From Streptomyces sp. NBC_00525 (lineage in GTDB: Bacteria > Actinomycetota > Actinomycetes > Streptomycetales > Streptomycetaceae), in the NCBI RefSeq assembly GCF_036346595.1, contig NZ_CP107834.1, positions 5,766,001 to 5,830,000 of the forward strand: a stretch of DNA of 64,000 nt. The letters are read 5' to 3'. Shown in pieces: positions 8,374 to 17,171 of the stretch. How positions within the stretch are numbered: the first letter of the stretch is position 1; every line of letters begins with the position of its first letter. The notes beneath the pieces were generated by a model. That model worked only from the letters and a program-made list of their open reading frames with translations, ran no database searches and had not been told where the DNA came from. The translations under genes were made by a program, and so were the position numbers.

Positions 8374-10332
8374 ATGACGAACTCGCTGACGACCGCAGTG
8401 GCCACCGCACGCGAGCTGAAGCGCGTGCTGGAGTACACCGGTCTCGGCTTCGAGCTGGAGGAGGGCCCTGCGCCGGGTGGCTGCCGCCTGCGCCTGGCTT
8501 CCTCGGCCGCCCACCCCTGGGCGTGCGGAGACGTACGAGCCCATTTGCTTGCCGAGGGGATCACCGCCGAGGTGGCACGCCGCGAAGACCACTCTGCCGA
8601 CCCCGGCGGCGAGCTGGTTCTCACCCTGTCCTCGGAGGAGGAAGTCAGAGGCTTGGGGCGACTGTTGGAGGCTCGTCTCACGGAGGTGCAGAACGCGGCG
8701 CTGCAGTTGCATCGAGCCCTTGCCGTCATCGGCGTCGAGCGGCACGTGGACATCCAGAGCATCGGAAGTCGCGCCCTCATCGACACCGGCACGTTCGATC
8801 CGGACGCGGCCACGCTCCTCTACCGCGGCCTCGGCGGTGACGAGCCGGTCCTGCGCGGCCTGGACCTCACGGACTGGCACGACCACGAGCGGTTCGTCCA
8901 GGAGGTGGAGCAGGCGGTTGCCGCTACCGGCCGGGCACAGCTCGTGGAGTCGGTGCCCGTCTGCGGTGAGTGCCGGGAGCGGCACGGCGGCAACCGCCTC
9001 CGCTTCGACTACCTGGACGCGGAGGACGCGCTACACCTCGCCGACGCGCTGCGCCGGAACGCAGCACCGTCAGGCGTGAGCCGTGTGAACACCGACACGA
9101 GCTCCCTCTCCACGGCAGAAGCCGACCGGCTCCGCAACACCCTGGTCGACCGGCTCCAAGCGGACGGGCATGCTCGGAAGCCCGCTACCGAGGCGGCGTT
9201 GCGTAACGTTCCCCGTCATGTGTTCGTGCCCGATGCGACGCTGGAGGACGCGTACGCCAACGCACCCGTGCACATCAAGTACGACACGGACGGCACGTCC
9301 CTCTCCTGCGCCTCGCAGCCAGGTGTCGTCGCTCTCATGCTGGACCAGCTCGATGTCCAACCCGGTGAGCGCATCCTCGAACTGGGCGCGGGAACCGGCT
9401 ACAACGCCGGATTGCTCGCCCACCTGGTCGGCGAGCACGGGCATGTGACCACCCTTGATGTCGACGAGGACCTGGTGGAGGGGGCTCGCGCCCACCTTGC
9501 CGCTGCCGGTATCGGGAATGTCGAGGCCGTCACGCGTGACGGTGCTCTGGGGTACGCCGAGGGAGCCCCGTACGACCGGATCATCGCCACCGTCGGCGCG
9601 CACGGTGTACCGCATGCGTGGTTGTCGCAGCTCGCACCCGAGGGCCGACTCCTCGTTCCGCAGCGGCTCAAGGGCACCGTTGCCCGGTCCATCGCCTACG
9701 AGCAGCGGGACGGTCGGTGGGTATCCCTCGGCAGCGAGATGAACACCTTCATGCCGCTGCGGCGGGGCATCGCCGACGATGACCGTCGGGTGATCCCGCT
9801 CAGCGCGGACGGGTCCGTGCGGCTCCAGGCCCCCGCAGCTCTCGACATCGACGCCGGCGCCCTCGCCGGTGTGCTGGACCGGCCGCGTACCGAGGAATGG
9901 ACCGGTATGACGGTACGCGCCATGGAGTCGCCGGAGTGGATGGAGCTGTTCGTCACCTGCTCCTTGCCATCCGGGCTGGTTCGGATGCTGTTCCCCCGGA
10001 GTGCCAAGGGCACCCTGCTGACCGAGGACCCCTATCCCTCGTCCACCGCGGCCGTCGAGAAGGGGGCTGTCGCCTACCTTGCCCGGCGCCTGTCGGAGGA
10101 CAAGACGTCCGAGGGCGGGAAGCTCTGGGAGTTCGGTGTCATCGGGCACGGTCCCGGCAGCGGTGAGCTGGTCGCGAGGGTGGCGGACGCCATCCGTACC
10201 TGGGATCACCACTACCGCGACCGCGAGGCCACGTTCGAGATCCAGCCGCTCGACGCTCCGGACATCGAGCCGCGCCCCGGCCTCTTCGTCCTCGGTACGC
10301 CGCTGAACCGCATCGTCGTCGACTGGCGGTGA
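8374..10332 (+). CDS. FxLD-type methyltransferase with long N-terminal extension
   Basis: 652 aa from ATG 8374 (GAGGA 8 bases upstream; an in-frame ATG at 8329 is less likely). Residues about 265-652 align by eye along their length with the 403-aa FxLD methyltransferase at 1560-2771. They share the SAM motif (ILELGAGTGYNAGLL from residue 334), the PYDRIIATV region, the RLLVPQRLKGTVARS strand and a C-terminal VIGHGPGSGELVARVADAI. The first 260 residues are extra: two alpha/beta-like segments and a CGECRERHGG motif that could bind metal. I do not recognise this N-terminal part. No LanB or precursor gene adjoins it, so its substrate is open. Confidence 0.78.
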   Translation: MTNSLTTAVATARELKRVLEYTGLGFELEEGPAPGGCRLRLASSAAHPWACGDVRAHLLAEGITAEVARREDHSADPGGELVLTLSSEEEVRGLGRLLEARLTEVQNAALQLHRALAVIGVERHVDIQSIGSRALIDTGTFDPDAATLLYRGLGGDEPVLRGLDLTDWHDHERFVQEVEQAVAATGRAQLVESVPVCGECRERHGGNRLRFDYLDAEDALHLADALRRNAAPSGVSRVNTDTSSLSTAEADRLRNTLVDRLQADGHARKPATEAALRNVPRHVFVPDATLEDAYANAPVHIKYDTDGTSLSCASQPGVVALMLDQLDVQPGERILELGAGTGYNAGLLAHLVGEHGHVTTLDVDEDLVEGARAHLAAAGIGNVEAVTRDGALGYAEGAPYDRIIATVGAHGVPHAWLSQLAPEGRLLVPQRLKGTVARSIAYEQRDGRWVSLGSEMNTFMPLRRGIADDDRRVIPLSADGSVRLQAPAALDIDAGALAGVLDRPRTEEWTGMTVRAMESPEWMELFVTCSLPSGLVRMLFPRSAKGTLLTEDPYPSSTAAVEKGAVAYLARRLSEDKTSEGGKLWEFGVIGHGPGSGELVARVADAIRTWDHHYRDREATFEIQPLDAPDIEPRPGLFVLGTPLNRIVVDWR

Positions 10333-10544
10333 CCCACCACGAGGAGACGATTCCGGCCCGCCTGCCCCTGCTCGGCGCGGACGCGATCCGGGGGCTGGGG
10401 CCGGTCGTCAACCTGATTCGCCTCCAGATCCGCGCAGGCCGCGCGGACGAGGGACGTCGGCGACTGTGCGACACCGCCGAAGGGCGATGGGCGGAGGCGC
10501 CGGTACATATCGAGGTCCCACAAAGACATCTTGAGGGGTTGTAA
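10329..10544 (+). CDS. Small hypothetical protein, translationally coupled
   Basis: A 71-aa frame starts at GTG 10329, overlapping the stop of the methyltransferase (GTGA). The product (THHEETIPARLPLLGADA near its start) has no recognisable domain, one cysteine and no membrane segment. No ribosome binding site is visible, so translation would depend on coupling. It may be a short accessory protein for the methyltransferase or a chance frame in GC-rich DNA. The sequence 10545-10687 after it shows nothing obvious. Confidence 0.35.
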   Translation: MTHHEETIPARLPLLGADAIRGLGPVVNLIRLQIRAGRADEGRRRLCDTAEGRWAEAPVHIEVPQRHLEGL

Positions 10545-10687
10545 CCAGCCCTTGCGGAACTCTGGCGGTCACCAGCATCCGACCTCTGCGGATGTCGAGT
10601 TGAACGTGTTCAAGAGCTCTGGCAGGGTGGCTTCACGATCACTCCTGTCAGTGAGCCGATACGGAGACTGAAGGGTGGGGGAACCTG

Positions 10688-11197
10688 GTGGTGGGCGCGG
10701 GTACGTGGTGGGGGCGGCGGGGTGTCCTCGGGGGCTTGGTCGTGGTTCTGGTTGCTCTCACGGCGTGCGCCGGCCCTTATCAGTACTACGGGGGCCCAGG
10801 CGTCCACGACGCCACCGCGGCCGAGGTCGCCGGGGGCTGGGAGAACGTCGAGGGCACCCGCGTGGTGCTGCGCGAGGACGGGTCGGCCCTGCTTGACAAG
10901 CTCGACGGCCACGACTTCGACTTCGAAGACGGTTGGCGTCTCTCCGGTACGGGAACCTGGCGGCTGGCCGATGACGACGGCGGACAGGCCGTCCGGCTCG
11001 CGCTGACGACCCGGACCCGGGTCGAGAGGCGTCGCCCCCCGGCTGATGCCGACTCGCCGGTTACGGCGCCCCCGCCAAGGTACTCGTGGTCCTTCTACGT
11101 GGACCGCGACCAGCATGGTGGGCTGGTGCTGTTCTTCATGTACGGCGATCCGGACGCCGGGAACAGGTATGTGATGACGCGCGAGCCGGAGGCGTAG
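10688..11197 (+). CDS. Putative lipoprotein, unknown function
   Basis: 169 aa from one of two adjacent GTG codons (10688 or 10691). The N-terminus is a lipoprotein signal: WWGRRGVLGGLVVVLVALTAC, with cysteine at about residue 27 as the lipid-attachment site. The mature part contains AGGWENVEGTRVVLREDG and GTGTWRLADDDGG, reminiscent of lipocalin-like or META-like Streptomyces lipoproteins that compare a value with a threshold. The fold and role are not identifiable. It is monocistronic. A 227-base gap to the convergent catalase gene holds no gene that I can see. Confidence 0.7.
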   Translation: MVGAGTWWGRRGVLGGLVVVLVALTACAGPYQYYGGPGVHDATAAEVAGGWENVEGTRVVLREDGSALLDKLDGHDFDFEDGWRLSGTGTWRLADDDGGQAVRLALTTRTRVERRRPPADADSPVTAPPPRYSWSFYVDRDQHGGLVLFFMYGDPDAGNRYVMTREPEA

Positions 11198-11424
11198 CGC
11201 CCGCCGTGCTCCGCGCCCTCGTTCGGGGAGGAAGGGAGAACAACAGGGGCCGCGGCGGGGGCGCGAAGGGGGGCTGCGCGGGCCTTCGGGTCTGGTGACC
11301 GGGCCGCCCTCCCGTGTGCCACCGCACTGGCATCGTGCCACCGCCGCGGCCCCGGCCCGGCCGCACCGTGCGCTGCCCCTCATCCGGGTGGACGCGTCGG
11401 TGCGGGCGGGGGTCCGGGGTGAGG

Positions 11425-12882
11425 TCAGTCCTCGCGGAGGGCGCGGACCGCCTCCTCCACGCGCTTGCCGTACTCGGCGTCGGCGGCGTGGAAGTGGGCG
11501 AGGTTCTTCTCGATCACGTCGTCCCGGGAGACCTGGGACAGGCCGCCCGCGATGTTGGCGATCAGCCGGTCCTTCTCCTCGGCGGACATCAGCCGGTACA
11601 GCTCGCCGGCCTGGAAGAAGTCGTCGTCCTTGGTGTGGGCGGGCGCCTCGTGGGTGCCGGTCCAGCCCTGCACGGGCAGCGGGGCGGAGAGCGGGGCGTC
11701 CGTCTGGGCCGGGCCCGCGTACGAGTTGGGCTCGTAGTTCTTGTCGTGGCGCGAGCCGTACCGCGTGGCGTGGAGGCCGTCGCGGCCGTAGTTGTCCGCG
11801 GTGGCGGCGCGCGGGGCGTTGACCGGGAGCTGGGTGTGGTTGATGCCCAGACGGTAGCGCTGCGCGTCCGCGTAGGCGAACAGGCGGCCCTGGAGCATCT
11901 TGTCCGGGGACGGACCGATGCCGGGCACGAAGTTGTTCGGCGAGAACGCGGCCTGCTCGACCTCCGCGAACACGTTGTCCGGGTTGCGGTCCAGGACCAG
12001 CCGGCCGACCCGCTGGAGCGGGTAGTCCGCGTGCGGCCACACCTTCGTCACGTCGAACGGGTTGAAGCGGTAGCCCGCGGCCTCGGCGGCCGGCATGAGC
12101 TGCACGTACAGCGTCCAGGACGGGTTCATGCCGCGTTCGATGGCCTGGAGGAGGTCCGTCTGGTGCGAGTCGGCGTCCTTGCCGACGAGTTCGGCGGCCT
12201 GCTCGGCGGAGAGCGAGCGCACGCCCTGGTTGGTCTTGAAGTGGTACTTCACGAAGTACGCCTCGCCCGCGGCGTTCGTCCACTGGTAGGTGTGCGAGCC
12301 GAAGCCGTTCATGTGGCGGTACGAGGCGGGGATGCCCCGGTCGCCCATCAGCCAGGTCACCTGGTGCGTGGCCTCGGGGGAGTTGGCCCAGAAGTCCCAG
12401 ACGTTGTCCGGCTCCTGGCGGCCGGTGAACGGGTCGCGCTTCTGCGAGTGGATGAAGTCGGGGAACTTGATCGGGTCCTTGATGAAGAAGACCGGGGTGT
12501 TGTTCCCCACCAGGTCGTAATTCCCGTCGTTCGTATAGAACTTGACGGCGAAACCGCGCGGGTCGCGCACCGCGTCCGCGCCGCCCAGCGAGTCGGCGAC
12601 CGTGGAGAAGCGCAGGAACGTCTCGGTGCGGCGGCCCACCTCGGAGAGGAAGTCGGCGCGGGTGTACGCCGTGACGTCGTCGGTCACCTCGAAGTAGCCG
12701 TACGCGCCCGAGCCGCGGGCGTGCACCACGCGCTCCGGGATGCGCTCCCGGTTGAAGCGGGCCAGCTTCTCCAGGAGATGGCCGTCCTGGAGGAGGATCG
12801 GGCCTCCGGCACCCGCGGTGGCGGAGTTCTGGTTGTCGGCGACCGGGGCGCCGGACTCGGTCGTAAGCACACGCTGCGTCAT
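11425..12882 (-). CDS. Monofunctional heme catalase
   Basis: 485 aa beginning [20 protein letters not shown]; the frame is open 41 codons further upstream but the catalase homology starts here. The active-site stretch is clear: [21 protein letters not shown] contains the distal His, [22 protein letters not shown] follows, and the C-terminal heme-binding region has the R-Y pattern in [14 protein letters not shown]. Length fits clade 3 small-subunit catalases. It disproportionates H2O2 in the cytoplasm. Upstream at 12984-12998 is the same palindrome found before the uricase operon, which suggests co-regulation so that H2O2 from uricase is destroyed. Confidence 0.95.
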   Translation of the reverse strand: MTQRVLTTESGAPVADNQNSATAGAGGPILLQDGHLLEKLARFNRERIPERVVHARGSGAYGYFEVTDDVTAYTRADFLSEVGRRTETFLRFSTVADSLGGADAVRDPRGFAVKFYTNDGNYDLVGNNTPVFFIKDPIKFPDFIHSQKRDPFTGRQEPDNVWDFWANSPEATHQVTWLMGDRGIPASYRHMNGFGSHTYQWTNAAGEAYFVKYHFKTNQGVRSLSAEQAAELVGKDADSHQTDLLQAIERGMNPSWTLYVQLMPAAEAAGYRFNPFDVTKVWPHADYPLQRVGRLVLDRNPDNVFAEVEQAAFSPNNFVPGIGPSPDKMLQGRLFAYADAQRYRLGINHTQLPVNAPRAATADNYGRDGLHATRYGSRHDKNYEPNSYAGPAQTDAPLSAPLPVQGWTGTHEAPAHTKDDDFFQAGELYRLMSAEEKDRLIANIAGGLSQVSRDDVIEKNLAHFHAADAEYGKRVEEAVRALRED

Positions 12883-12983
12883 GGTGTCGGGGCGACCTTC
12901 CGTACGGGAGCTGCTGAAACTGCGACGGCCCTGGGCCGGAGTGCGGATGTGTCCGGGAGCGTAGGTACGCCCTCGACCCGGCG

Positions 12984-12998
12984 TCAACAGTTTGTTGA
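12984..12998. promoter_or_regulatory. Palindromic operator, AllR-type, upstream of catalase
   Basis: TCAACAGTTTGTTGA is a perfect inverted repeat (TCAACA, 3-base spacer, TGTTGA). The core and flanks match, on the opposite strand, the site at 17084-17098 over 21 bases. It lies about 100 bases upstream of the catalase start. Assignment to the IclR-type regulator at 44971-45771 is inference. Confidence 0.75.
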
Positions 12999-13097
12999 AA
13001 TTCATGGTGGGGAGGTGTTCCGGGCGGTGCCGGCGCCTGGGCGCGACAGGACAGGTGTCAGCGCCGGCACCGCCCGGAAGTCTGGGGGAGGGGGTGC

Positions 13098-13997
13098 TCA
13101 GCCCTTCACGGGCAGGCCGGAGAGGCGTTCGACCCCGCGCAGCAGCGCCGAGTGGTCCAGGCCGCCGTCGCCCTGGGCGCGCAGCGAGGCGACGAGCTGG
13201 GCGACCACCCCGCCCACCGGCAGCGCGGCGCCGACGTTGCGGGCGGCGTCCGTGACGATGCCCATGTCCTTGTGGTGCAGGTCGATCCGGAAGCCCGGCG
13301 CGAAGTCGCGGCCCAGGAAGTTGTCCTTCTTACGGGTCAGAACCGTGGAGCCGGCCAGGCCGCCGTTGAGGACGTCCAGCGCGGCCGACAGGTCCACCCC
13401 GGACTTCTCCAGGAAGACCACGGCCTCGGCGCACGCCTGGATGTTTACCGCGACGATCAGCTGGTTGGCGGCCTTCACCGTCTGGCCGGAGCCGTGCGGG
13501 CCGCAGAGCACGATGGTCCTGCCGAGCGCTTCGAGCAGCGGCCTCGCGTCGTCGAAGTCGGCCCGCTCGCCGCCCACCATGATGGACAGCACGGCCTCGA
13601 TCGCGCCCGCCTCGCCGCCGGACACCGGGGCGTCCAGCACCCGGATGCCCTGCTCGGCGGCGTTCTTCGCGAGGTCCACGGAGGTCTGCGGGGTGATCGA
13701 GGACATGTCGATCAGCAGGGCGCCGCGCCGCGCGTTCGCCAGGATGCCGTCGGGGCCGTACGCGATGGCCTCGACCTGCGGGGACGCGGGCACCATCGTG
13801 ATGACCACGTCCGCGTCGCGCACCGCCTCGGCGATCGAGGAGGCGCCGGTGCCGCCGGCCGCGGCCAGCCGGTCGATCTTGTCCTGCTCCAGGGTGTAGC
13901 CGGTGACGTCGTAACCGGCCTTGATCAGGTTCTCGGACATGGGCGAACCCATGATGCCGAGTCCGATCCACGCGACCTTGGGGAGGTTGTCGCTCAT
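13098..13997 (-). CDS. glxR: 2-hydroxy-3-oxopropionate (tartronate semialdehyde) reductase
   Basis: 299 aa from ATG 13997 (GGAAGG 6 bases upstream). It belongs to the beta-hydroxyacid dehydrogenase family. The N-terminal NAD(P)-binding motif is [20 protein letters not shown], the substrate-binding signature is [14 protein letters not shown], and the catalytic lysine is in [14 protein letters not shown]. It reduces tartronate semialdehyde to glycerate, the last step of glyoxylate use after allantoin breakdown. It follows hydroxypyruvate isomerase by 38 bases on the same strand, so the two form an operon. Glyoxylate carboligase, the usual neighbour, is absent here. Confidence 0.9.
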   Translation of the reverse strand: MSDNLPKVAWIGLGIMGSPMSENLIKAGYDVTGYTLEQDKIDRLAAAGGTGASSIAEAVRDADVVITMVPASPQVEAIAYGPDGILANARRGALLIDMSSITPQTSVDLAKNAAEQGIRVLDAPVSGGEAGAIEAVLSIMVGGERADFDDARPLLEALGRTIVLCGPHGSGQTVKAANQLIVAVNIQACAEAVVFLEKSGVDLSAALDVLNGGLAGSTVLTRKKDNFLGRDFAPGFRIDLHHKDMGIVTDAARNVGAALPVGGVVAQLVASLRAQGDGGLDHSALLRGVERLSGLPVKG

Positions 13998-14035
13998 GAG
14001 GGTGCCTTCCGATCGGCGTGTGTACGAGGGGGCTC

Positions 14036-14869
14036 CTAGGCCCGCGCGGCGGGCGGAAGCCAGTCGAAGGAGTCGGCGCTCGGGCGGTCGCCGGGCTTGT
14101 ACTCCAGCCCGACCCACCCCTCGTAACCGGCCTTCGCCAGCTCGTCGAGGAGCTGCTCCAGGGGGAGCGAGCCGGTGCCGGGCGCGCCGCGGCCCGGGTT
14201 GTCGGCGATCTGGACGTGGCCCGTTCGGTCGGCGTACGCGGCGATGACCTCGCTCAGGTCCTCACCGTTCATCGACAGGTGGTACAGGTCCAGCAGGAAC
14301 TTCGCGTTGCCGAGGCCGGTGGCGGCGTTGACCCGGTCCACGACCTCGATCCCGGCCGGCGCGCTCACCAGCGGATAGCGCGGCGACTCCGGCGCGTTCA
14401 GGGTCTCGATCAGCAGCACCGCGCCGATCCGGTCCGCGGCGCGGGCGGCCAGGACCAGGTTCTCCAGGGCGAGTTCGTCCTGGACGGCCGGGTCCACGCC
14501 CTCGATCCGGTTGCCGTAGAGCGCGTTGAGCGCCCGGCATCCGACCGAGGCGGCGAAGTCGGCCGCCACCTCGATGTTGGCGCGGAAGCGGTCCGACTCC
14601 GCGCCGGGCACGGAGAGCGCGCCGCGGTCGGGGCCGGGGAGCTCTCCGGCGTAGAAGTTCAGGCCCACCAGTTGTGTGCCGGCCTCGTCGAGCGCCTGCT
14701 TGAGCGCGTCGAGTTCGGCCTGCTCGGGGGTGGGGGTCTCGATCCAGGGCCACCACAGCTCGACCGCCGTGAAGCCGGCCGCGGCGGCTGCCGCGGGACG
14801 CTCCAGGAGCGGGAGTTCCGTGAAGAGGATCGACAGGTTCACATCGAAGCGCTGGTCCGGGTAGCCCAT
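14036..14869 (-). CDS. hyi: Hydroxypyruvate isomerase
   Basis: 277 aa TIM-barrel sugar isomerase-like protein beginning MGYPDQRFDVNLSILFTELP. Family features visible are the FDVNLSILFTELP opening, LLIETLNAPE with a metal-binding Glu, LLDLYHLSMNGEDL with metal-binding Asp/His, and a C-terminal GWVGLEYKPGD. It interconverts hydroxypyruvate and tartronate semialdehyde. It is the first gene of a two-gene leftward operon with the reductase. Upstream, 14896-14910 carries a GTTTGTT half-site resembling the AllR-type operator. Confidence 0.92.
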   Translation of the reverse strand: MGYPDQRFDVNLSILFTELPLLERPAAAAAAGFTAVELWWPWIETPTPEQAELDALKQALDEAGTQLVGLNFYAGELPGPDRGALSVPGAESDRFRANIEVAADFAASVGCRALNALYGNRIEGVDPAVQDELALENLVLAARAADRIGAVLLIETLNAPESPRYPLVSAPAGIEVVDRVNAATGLGNAKFLLDLYHLSMNGEDLSEVIAAYADRTGHVQIADNPGRGAPGTGSLPLEQLLDELAKAGYEGWVGLEYKPGDRPSADSFDWLPPAARA

Positions 14870-14895
14870 GAGGGTTTCGGCGCTCCTTCCGTATT

Positions 14896-14910
14896 GCGGA
14901 AGTTTGTTTC
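14896..14910. promoter_or_regulatory. Degenerate AllR-type operator before hydroxypyruvate isomerase
   Basis: GCGGAAGTTTGTTTC keeps the AGTTTGTT core of the palindrome but matches only 9 of 15 positions. A second small palindrome, TTCCGTATTGCGGAA, overlaps its left side (14887-14901). Either could be the operator for the hyi-glxR operon. The evidence is weak. Confidence 0.3.
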
Positions 14911-15090
14911 TGTCTAACGGAAGATTGCCTGTCGGGTGGTGAGGCTGTCAAGGGGTGCCCGCAACCCGGGCCGGTGGAAGGGTGTTGCGTTGCGCCCTGC
15001 GCAATGGCCGGTGCGTGTCTTGCGGTGGGATGGGGAGGCGGCCACTGTGGCTGACACATCGAACGCAACCGACCCCACGAGGTGCTTCGC

Positions 15091-16287
15091 ATGACGTCCC
15101 CCACCAGCCGCCGCACCCTGCTCGGCGCCCTCCTCGCGGGCGGTGCCCTCGCCGCCGCCCCCGGCGTCGCGCGCTCCGCCGACCGCCCCGCCCCCACCCG
15201 CCCGCACCGGCCGCCGCACCCCGCGCACCCCGCGCACCCCGCGCACCCCGCGACCCTGCGCACCGGCACCCTGTTCACCGGCACCTACACCCCGGCCGGC
15301 CCCGGCATCGGGGTGGCCGCGTACGACAGCGCGTCCGGACGCATCACCGCCCGCACCCCCGTCACCGGCGTCCAGAACCCCTCGTACCTCGCCCTCCACC
15401 CCACGGGCAGCACGCTCTACGCCGTGAATGAGCAGTGGAACGGCGGCGTCACCGCCGTCGCGCTCGGCGGCGACGGCACCTTCCGGGTCCTGGGCACCCA
15501 GTCCACCGGCGGCTCCGGGCCCTGCCATCTCTCGGTGCACCCGAGCGGGCGCTGGCTGCTCAGCGCCAACTACACCTCCGGCAGCGTCGCCGTGCACCCG
15601 CTGGCCGCCGACGGATCGGTGGGGGCGCGCACCGACCTGGTCGCGCACAGCTCGCCCGCCCCCGGACCCGGCCAGTACAGCCCGCACGCGCACCAGATCG
15701 TCACCGCGCCCGACGGCGACCACATCCTCGCCACCGACCTCGGCAACGACACGGTGTACACCTACCGGCTCGACCAGGCGCGCGGCACCCTGCAACAGCT
15801 CTCGTACGCCCGCCTGCGGCCGGGCGCCGGACCCCGCCACCTGGCCTTCCACCCGGACGGCCGCCACGCCTATCTGGCCTGCGAGGTCGACAACACGGCC
15901 GTGGTCTGCGGCTACGACCCCGCCACCGGCAGGCTCACGCCGGGCACCCCGCAGTCCACCGGCACCGGCGCCACAACCAGCTACCCCGCCCAGTTCCTGG
16001 TCACCGCGGACGGCCGGTTCGCCTACCTCGCCAACCGGGGCCACAACAGCCTCACCCGGTACGCCGTCGAGGGCGGCGGGTCCGCGCTGCGCCTGCTCGA
16101 CACCGTGCCGGTCGGCGGCGACTTCCCCCGGCACACCGCGTTCTCGCCGGACGGCACCCTGCTGTTCGCCGCCAACCAGCGCTCCGGCACCGTCACCGTC
16201 CTCCGGGTGGACGCGGCCTCCGGCGCGCTGACCCGCGTCGGCACCCCGTACGCCGCGCCCTCGGCGGTCTGTGTGCTGCCGCTTTAG
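15091..16287 (+). CDS. Secreted lactonase-family beta-propeller protein (Tat signal)
   Basis: 398 aa from ATG 15091. The signal MTSPTSRRTLLGALLAGGAL contains a twin-arginine RR and ends around ARSADRP, so export by Tat is likely. A His/Pro-rich linker with PAHPAHPAHPA follows. The rest is a seven-bladed propeller of the 6-phosphogluconolactonase/YncE-like type, with repeated blades such as NPSYLALHPTGSTLYAVNE and PRHLAFHPDGRHAYLACEVD. Cytoplasmic relatives hydrolyse 6-phosphogluconolactone, but an exported form is unlikely to do that. The true substrate is unknown. Confidence 0.8.
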   Translation: MTSPTSRRTLLGALLAGGALAAAPGVARSADRPAPTRPHRPPHPAHPAHPAHPATLRTGTLFTGTYTPAGPGIGVAAYDSASGRITARTPVTGVQNPSYLALHPTGSTLYAVNEQWNGGVTAVALGGDGTFRVLGTQSTGGSGPCHLSVHPSGRWLLSANYTSGSVAVHPLAADGSVGARTDLVAHSSPAPGPGQYSPHAHQIVTAPDGDHILATDLGNDTVYTYRLDQARGTLQQLSYARLRPGAGPRHLAFHPDGRHAYLACEVDNTAVVCGYDPATGRLTPGTPQSTGTGATTSYPAQFLVTADGRFAYLANRGHNSLTRYAVEGGGSALRLLDTVPVGGDFPRHTAFSPDGTLLFAANQRSGTVTVLRVDAASGALTRVGTPYAAPSAVCVLPL

Positions 16288-16368
16288 GGCGCAGGTGCGC
16301 GGGCGCTAGGGTCGAGCCCGAGCCGCGGGGGGCTGCCCCGGACGCGGTGGACGCAGCAGGGAGGCACC

Positions 16369-16620
16369 ATGCGCTTGAGGGTGGAGTTCACCACCGAGCC
16401 CTTCGATCTCGACGAGGCACCCGCGCACGCGGTGGTCGCCCGTGAGGTGATCCAGTCGGCCGAGTTGGACGCCGTGGACGTCGGACCGTTCGGCAATACG
16501 GCGGAGGGCGGCGCCGACCAGGTGCTCACCGCCGTGGACAGCCTGCTGAGGCAGGCGCTGGCATCGGGTGCCACGCGGGTCTCGCTCCAGGTCAACGTCA
16601 TCGGGGAGGACCCGAAGTGA
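16369..16620 (+). CDS. Small MTH1187/thiamine-binding-like protein
   Basis: 83 aa, MRLRVEFTTEPFDLDEAPAH, start ATG 16369. A central VGPFGNTAEGGADQVLTAVD followed by ALASGATRVSLQVNVIGE resembles the ferredoxin-like fold of the MTH1187/YkoF thiamine-binding family, where a Gly-rich turn is followed by a long helix and a final strand. That assignment is from pattern only. It overlaps the next gene by four bases (GTGA), so the two are cotranscribed and coupled. It sits upstream of the purine operon, but any link to it is unproven. Confidence 0.55.
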   Translation: MRLRVEFTTEPFDLDEAPAHAVVAREVIQSAELDAVDVGPFGNTAEGGADQVLTAVDSLLRQALASGATRVSLQVNVIGEDPK

Positions 16621-16994
16621 CCGGACCGGTGGACCATCCCCTCGTCGCCGCCGTGAAGCCGCTCGCCGACGCGATGGGCGCCGAGCTTGTCGGGCCGGGC
16701 GAGGCGCGCGCCGACGACGTGGTGCTGGCCTGGGAGGGCCAGGACGTCGTGGCGGTCCGGCTGCCGCAGCTGTCGGAGTCGCTGGATCACATCCTGGCCG
16801 CGATGGAGCGCCGGCACGGCATACCGCTGGCCGAGCTGGACCGCAAGGCCAAGCAGGAGGCCGTCCGGCTACTGGAGGCACGCGGTGCCTTCTCCGTACG
16901 GCACGGCGTGGAGACCGTGGCGGGCGCCCTGGGCGTCTCCAGGTTCACCGTCTACAACTACCTGAACAGGGAAAACGGCACGAAGAGCGGGTAG
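16617..16994 (+). CDS. Fis-type helix-turn-helix protein
   Basis: 125 aa from GTG 16617, overlapping the preceding stop. The last 40 residues form a helix-turn-helix: GVETVAGALGVSRFTVYNYLNRE, the Fis/PucR-C type. The first 80 residues (VLAWEGQDVVAVRLPQLSES) are an unrecognised small alpha/beta domain. Genes like this lie beside purine catabolic genes in other Streptomyces, as I recall, so it may be a local regulator; this is inference. A strong terminator at 17035-17069 ends this unit and separates it from the uricase operon. Confidence 0.65.
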   Translation: MTGPVDHPLVAAVKPLADAMGAELVGPGEARADDVVLAWEGQDVVAVRLPQLSESLDHILAAMERRHGIPLAELDRKAKQEAVRLLEARGAFSVRHGVETVAGALGVSRFTVYNYLNRENGTKSG

Positions 16995-17034
16995 TTGGGG
17001 CGCTTCGGCACGGGTGGCCGACAGCTGAACGATC

Positions 17035-17069
17035 GGGCCGCCGCCCGGATGACCGGGCGGCGGCCCTTT
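17035..17069 (+). terminator. Rho-independent-like terminator
   Basis: A perfect 14-bp stem (GGGCCGCCGCCCGG with its complement), loop ATGA, then TTT. It lies 40 bases after the helix-turn-helix gene and just before the uricase operon operator. Confidence 0.8.
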
Positions 17070-17083
17070 CCGTGAACGGAATT

Positions 17084-17098
17084 TCAACAAACTGTTGA
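17084..17098. promoter_or_regulatory. Palindromic operator, AllR-type, upstream of the uricase operon
   Basis: TCAACAAACTGTTGA is a perfect inverted repeat with a 3-base spacer. It is the reverse complement of the site before catalase. It lies 74 bases upstream of the OHCU decarboxylase start, where a repressor would block transcription of the three-gene urate operon. Confidence 0.78.
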
Positions 17099-17171
17099 CG
17101 TCGTGTTGCCGAGGGCGTTAGCTATCCGCAGCCCGACCAACGCACAGCGAGGAACAGCCACGGAGGCTCCC

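Noticed and set aside
11314..13899. An 861-codon open frame on the plus strand
   Set aside because: It lies opposite catalase and tartronate semialdehyde reductase, both with clear family motifs. Its product resembles no protein.
15181..15262. Short CCCGCGCAC-type tandem repeat as a regulatory element
   Set aside because: It encodes the PAHPAHPAHPA linker of a secreted lactonase-family protein and is explained by coding.
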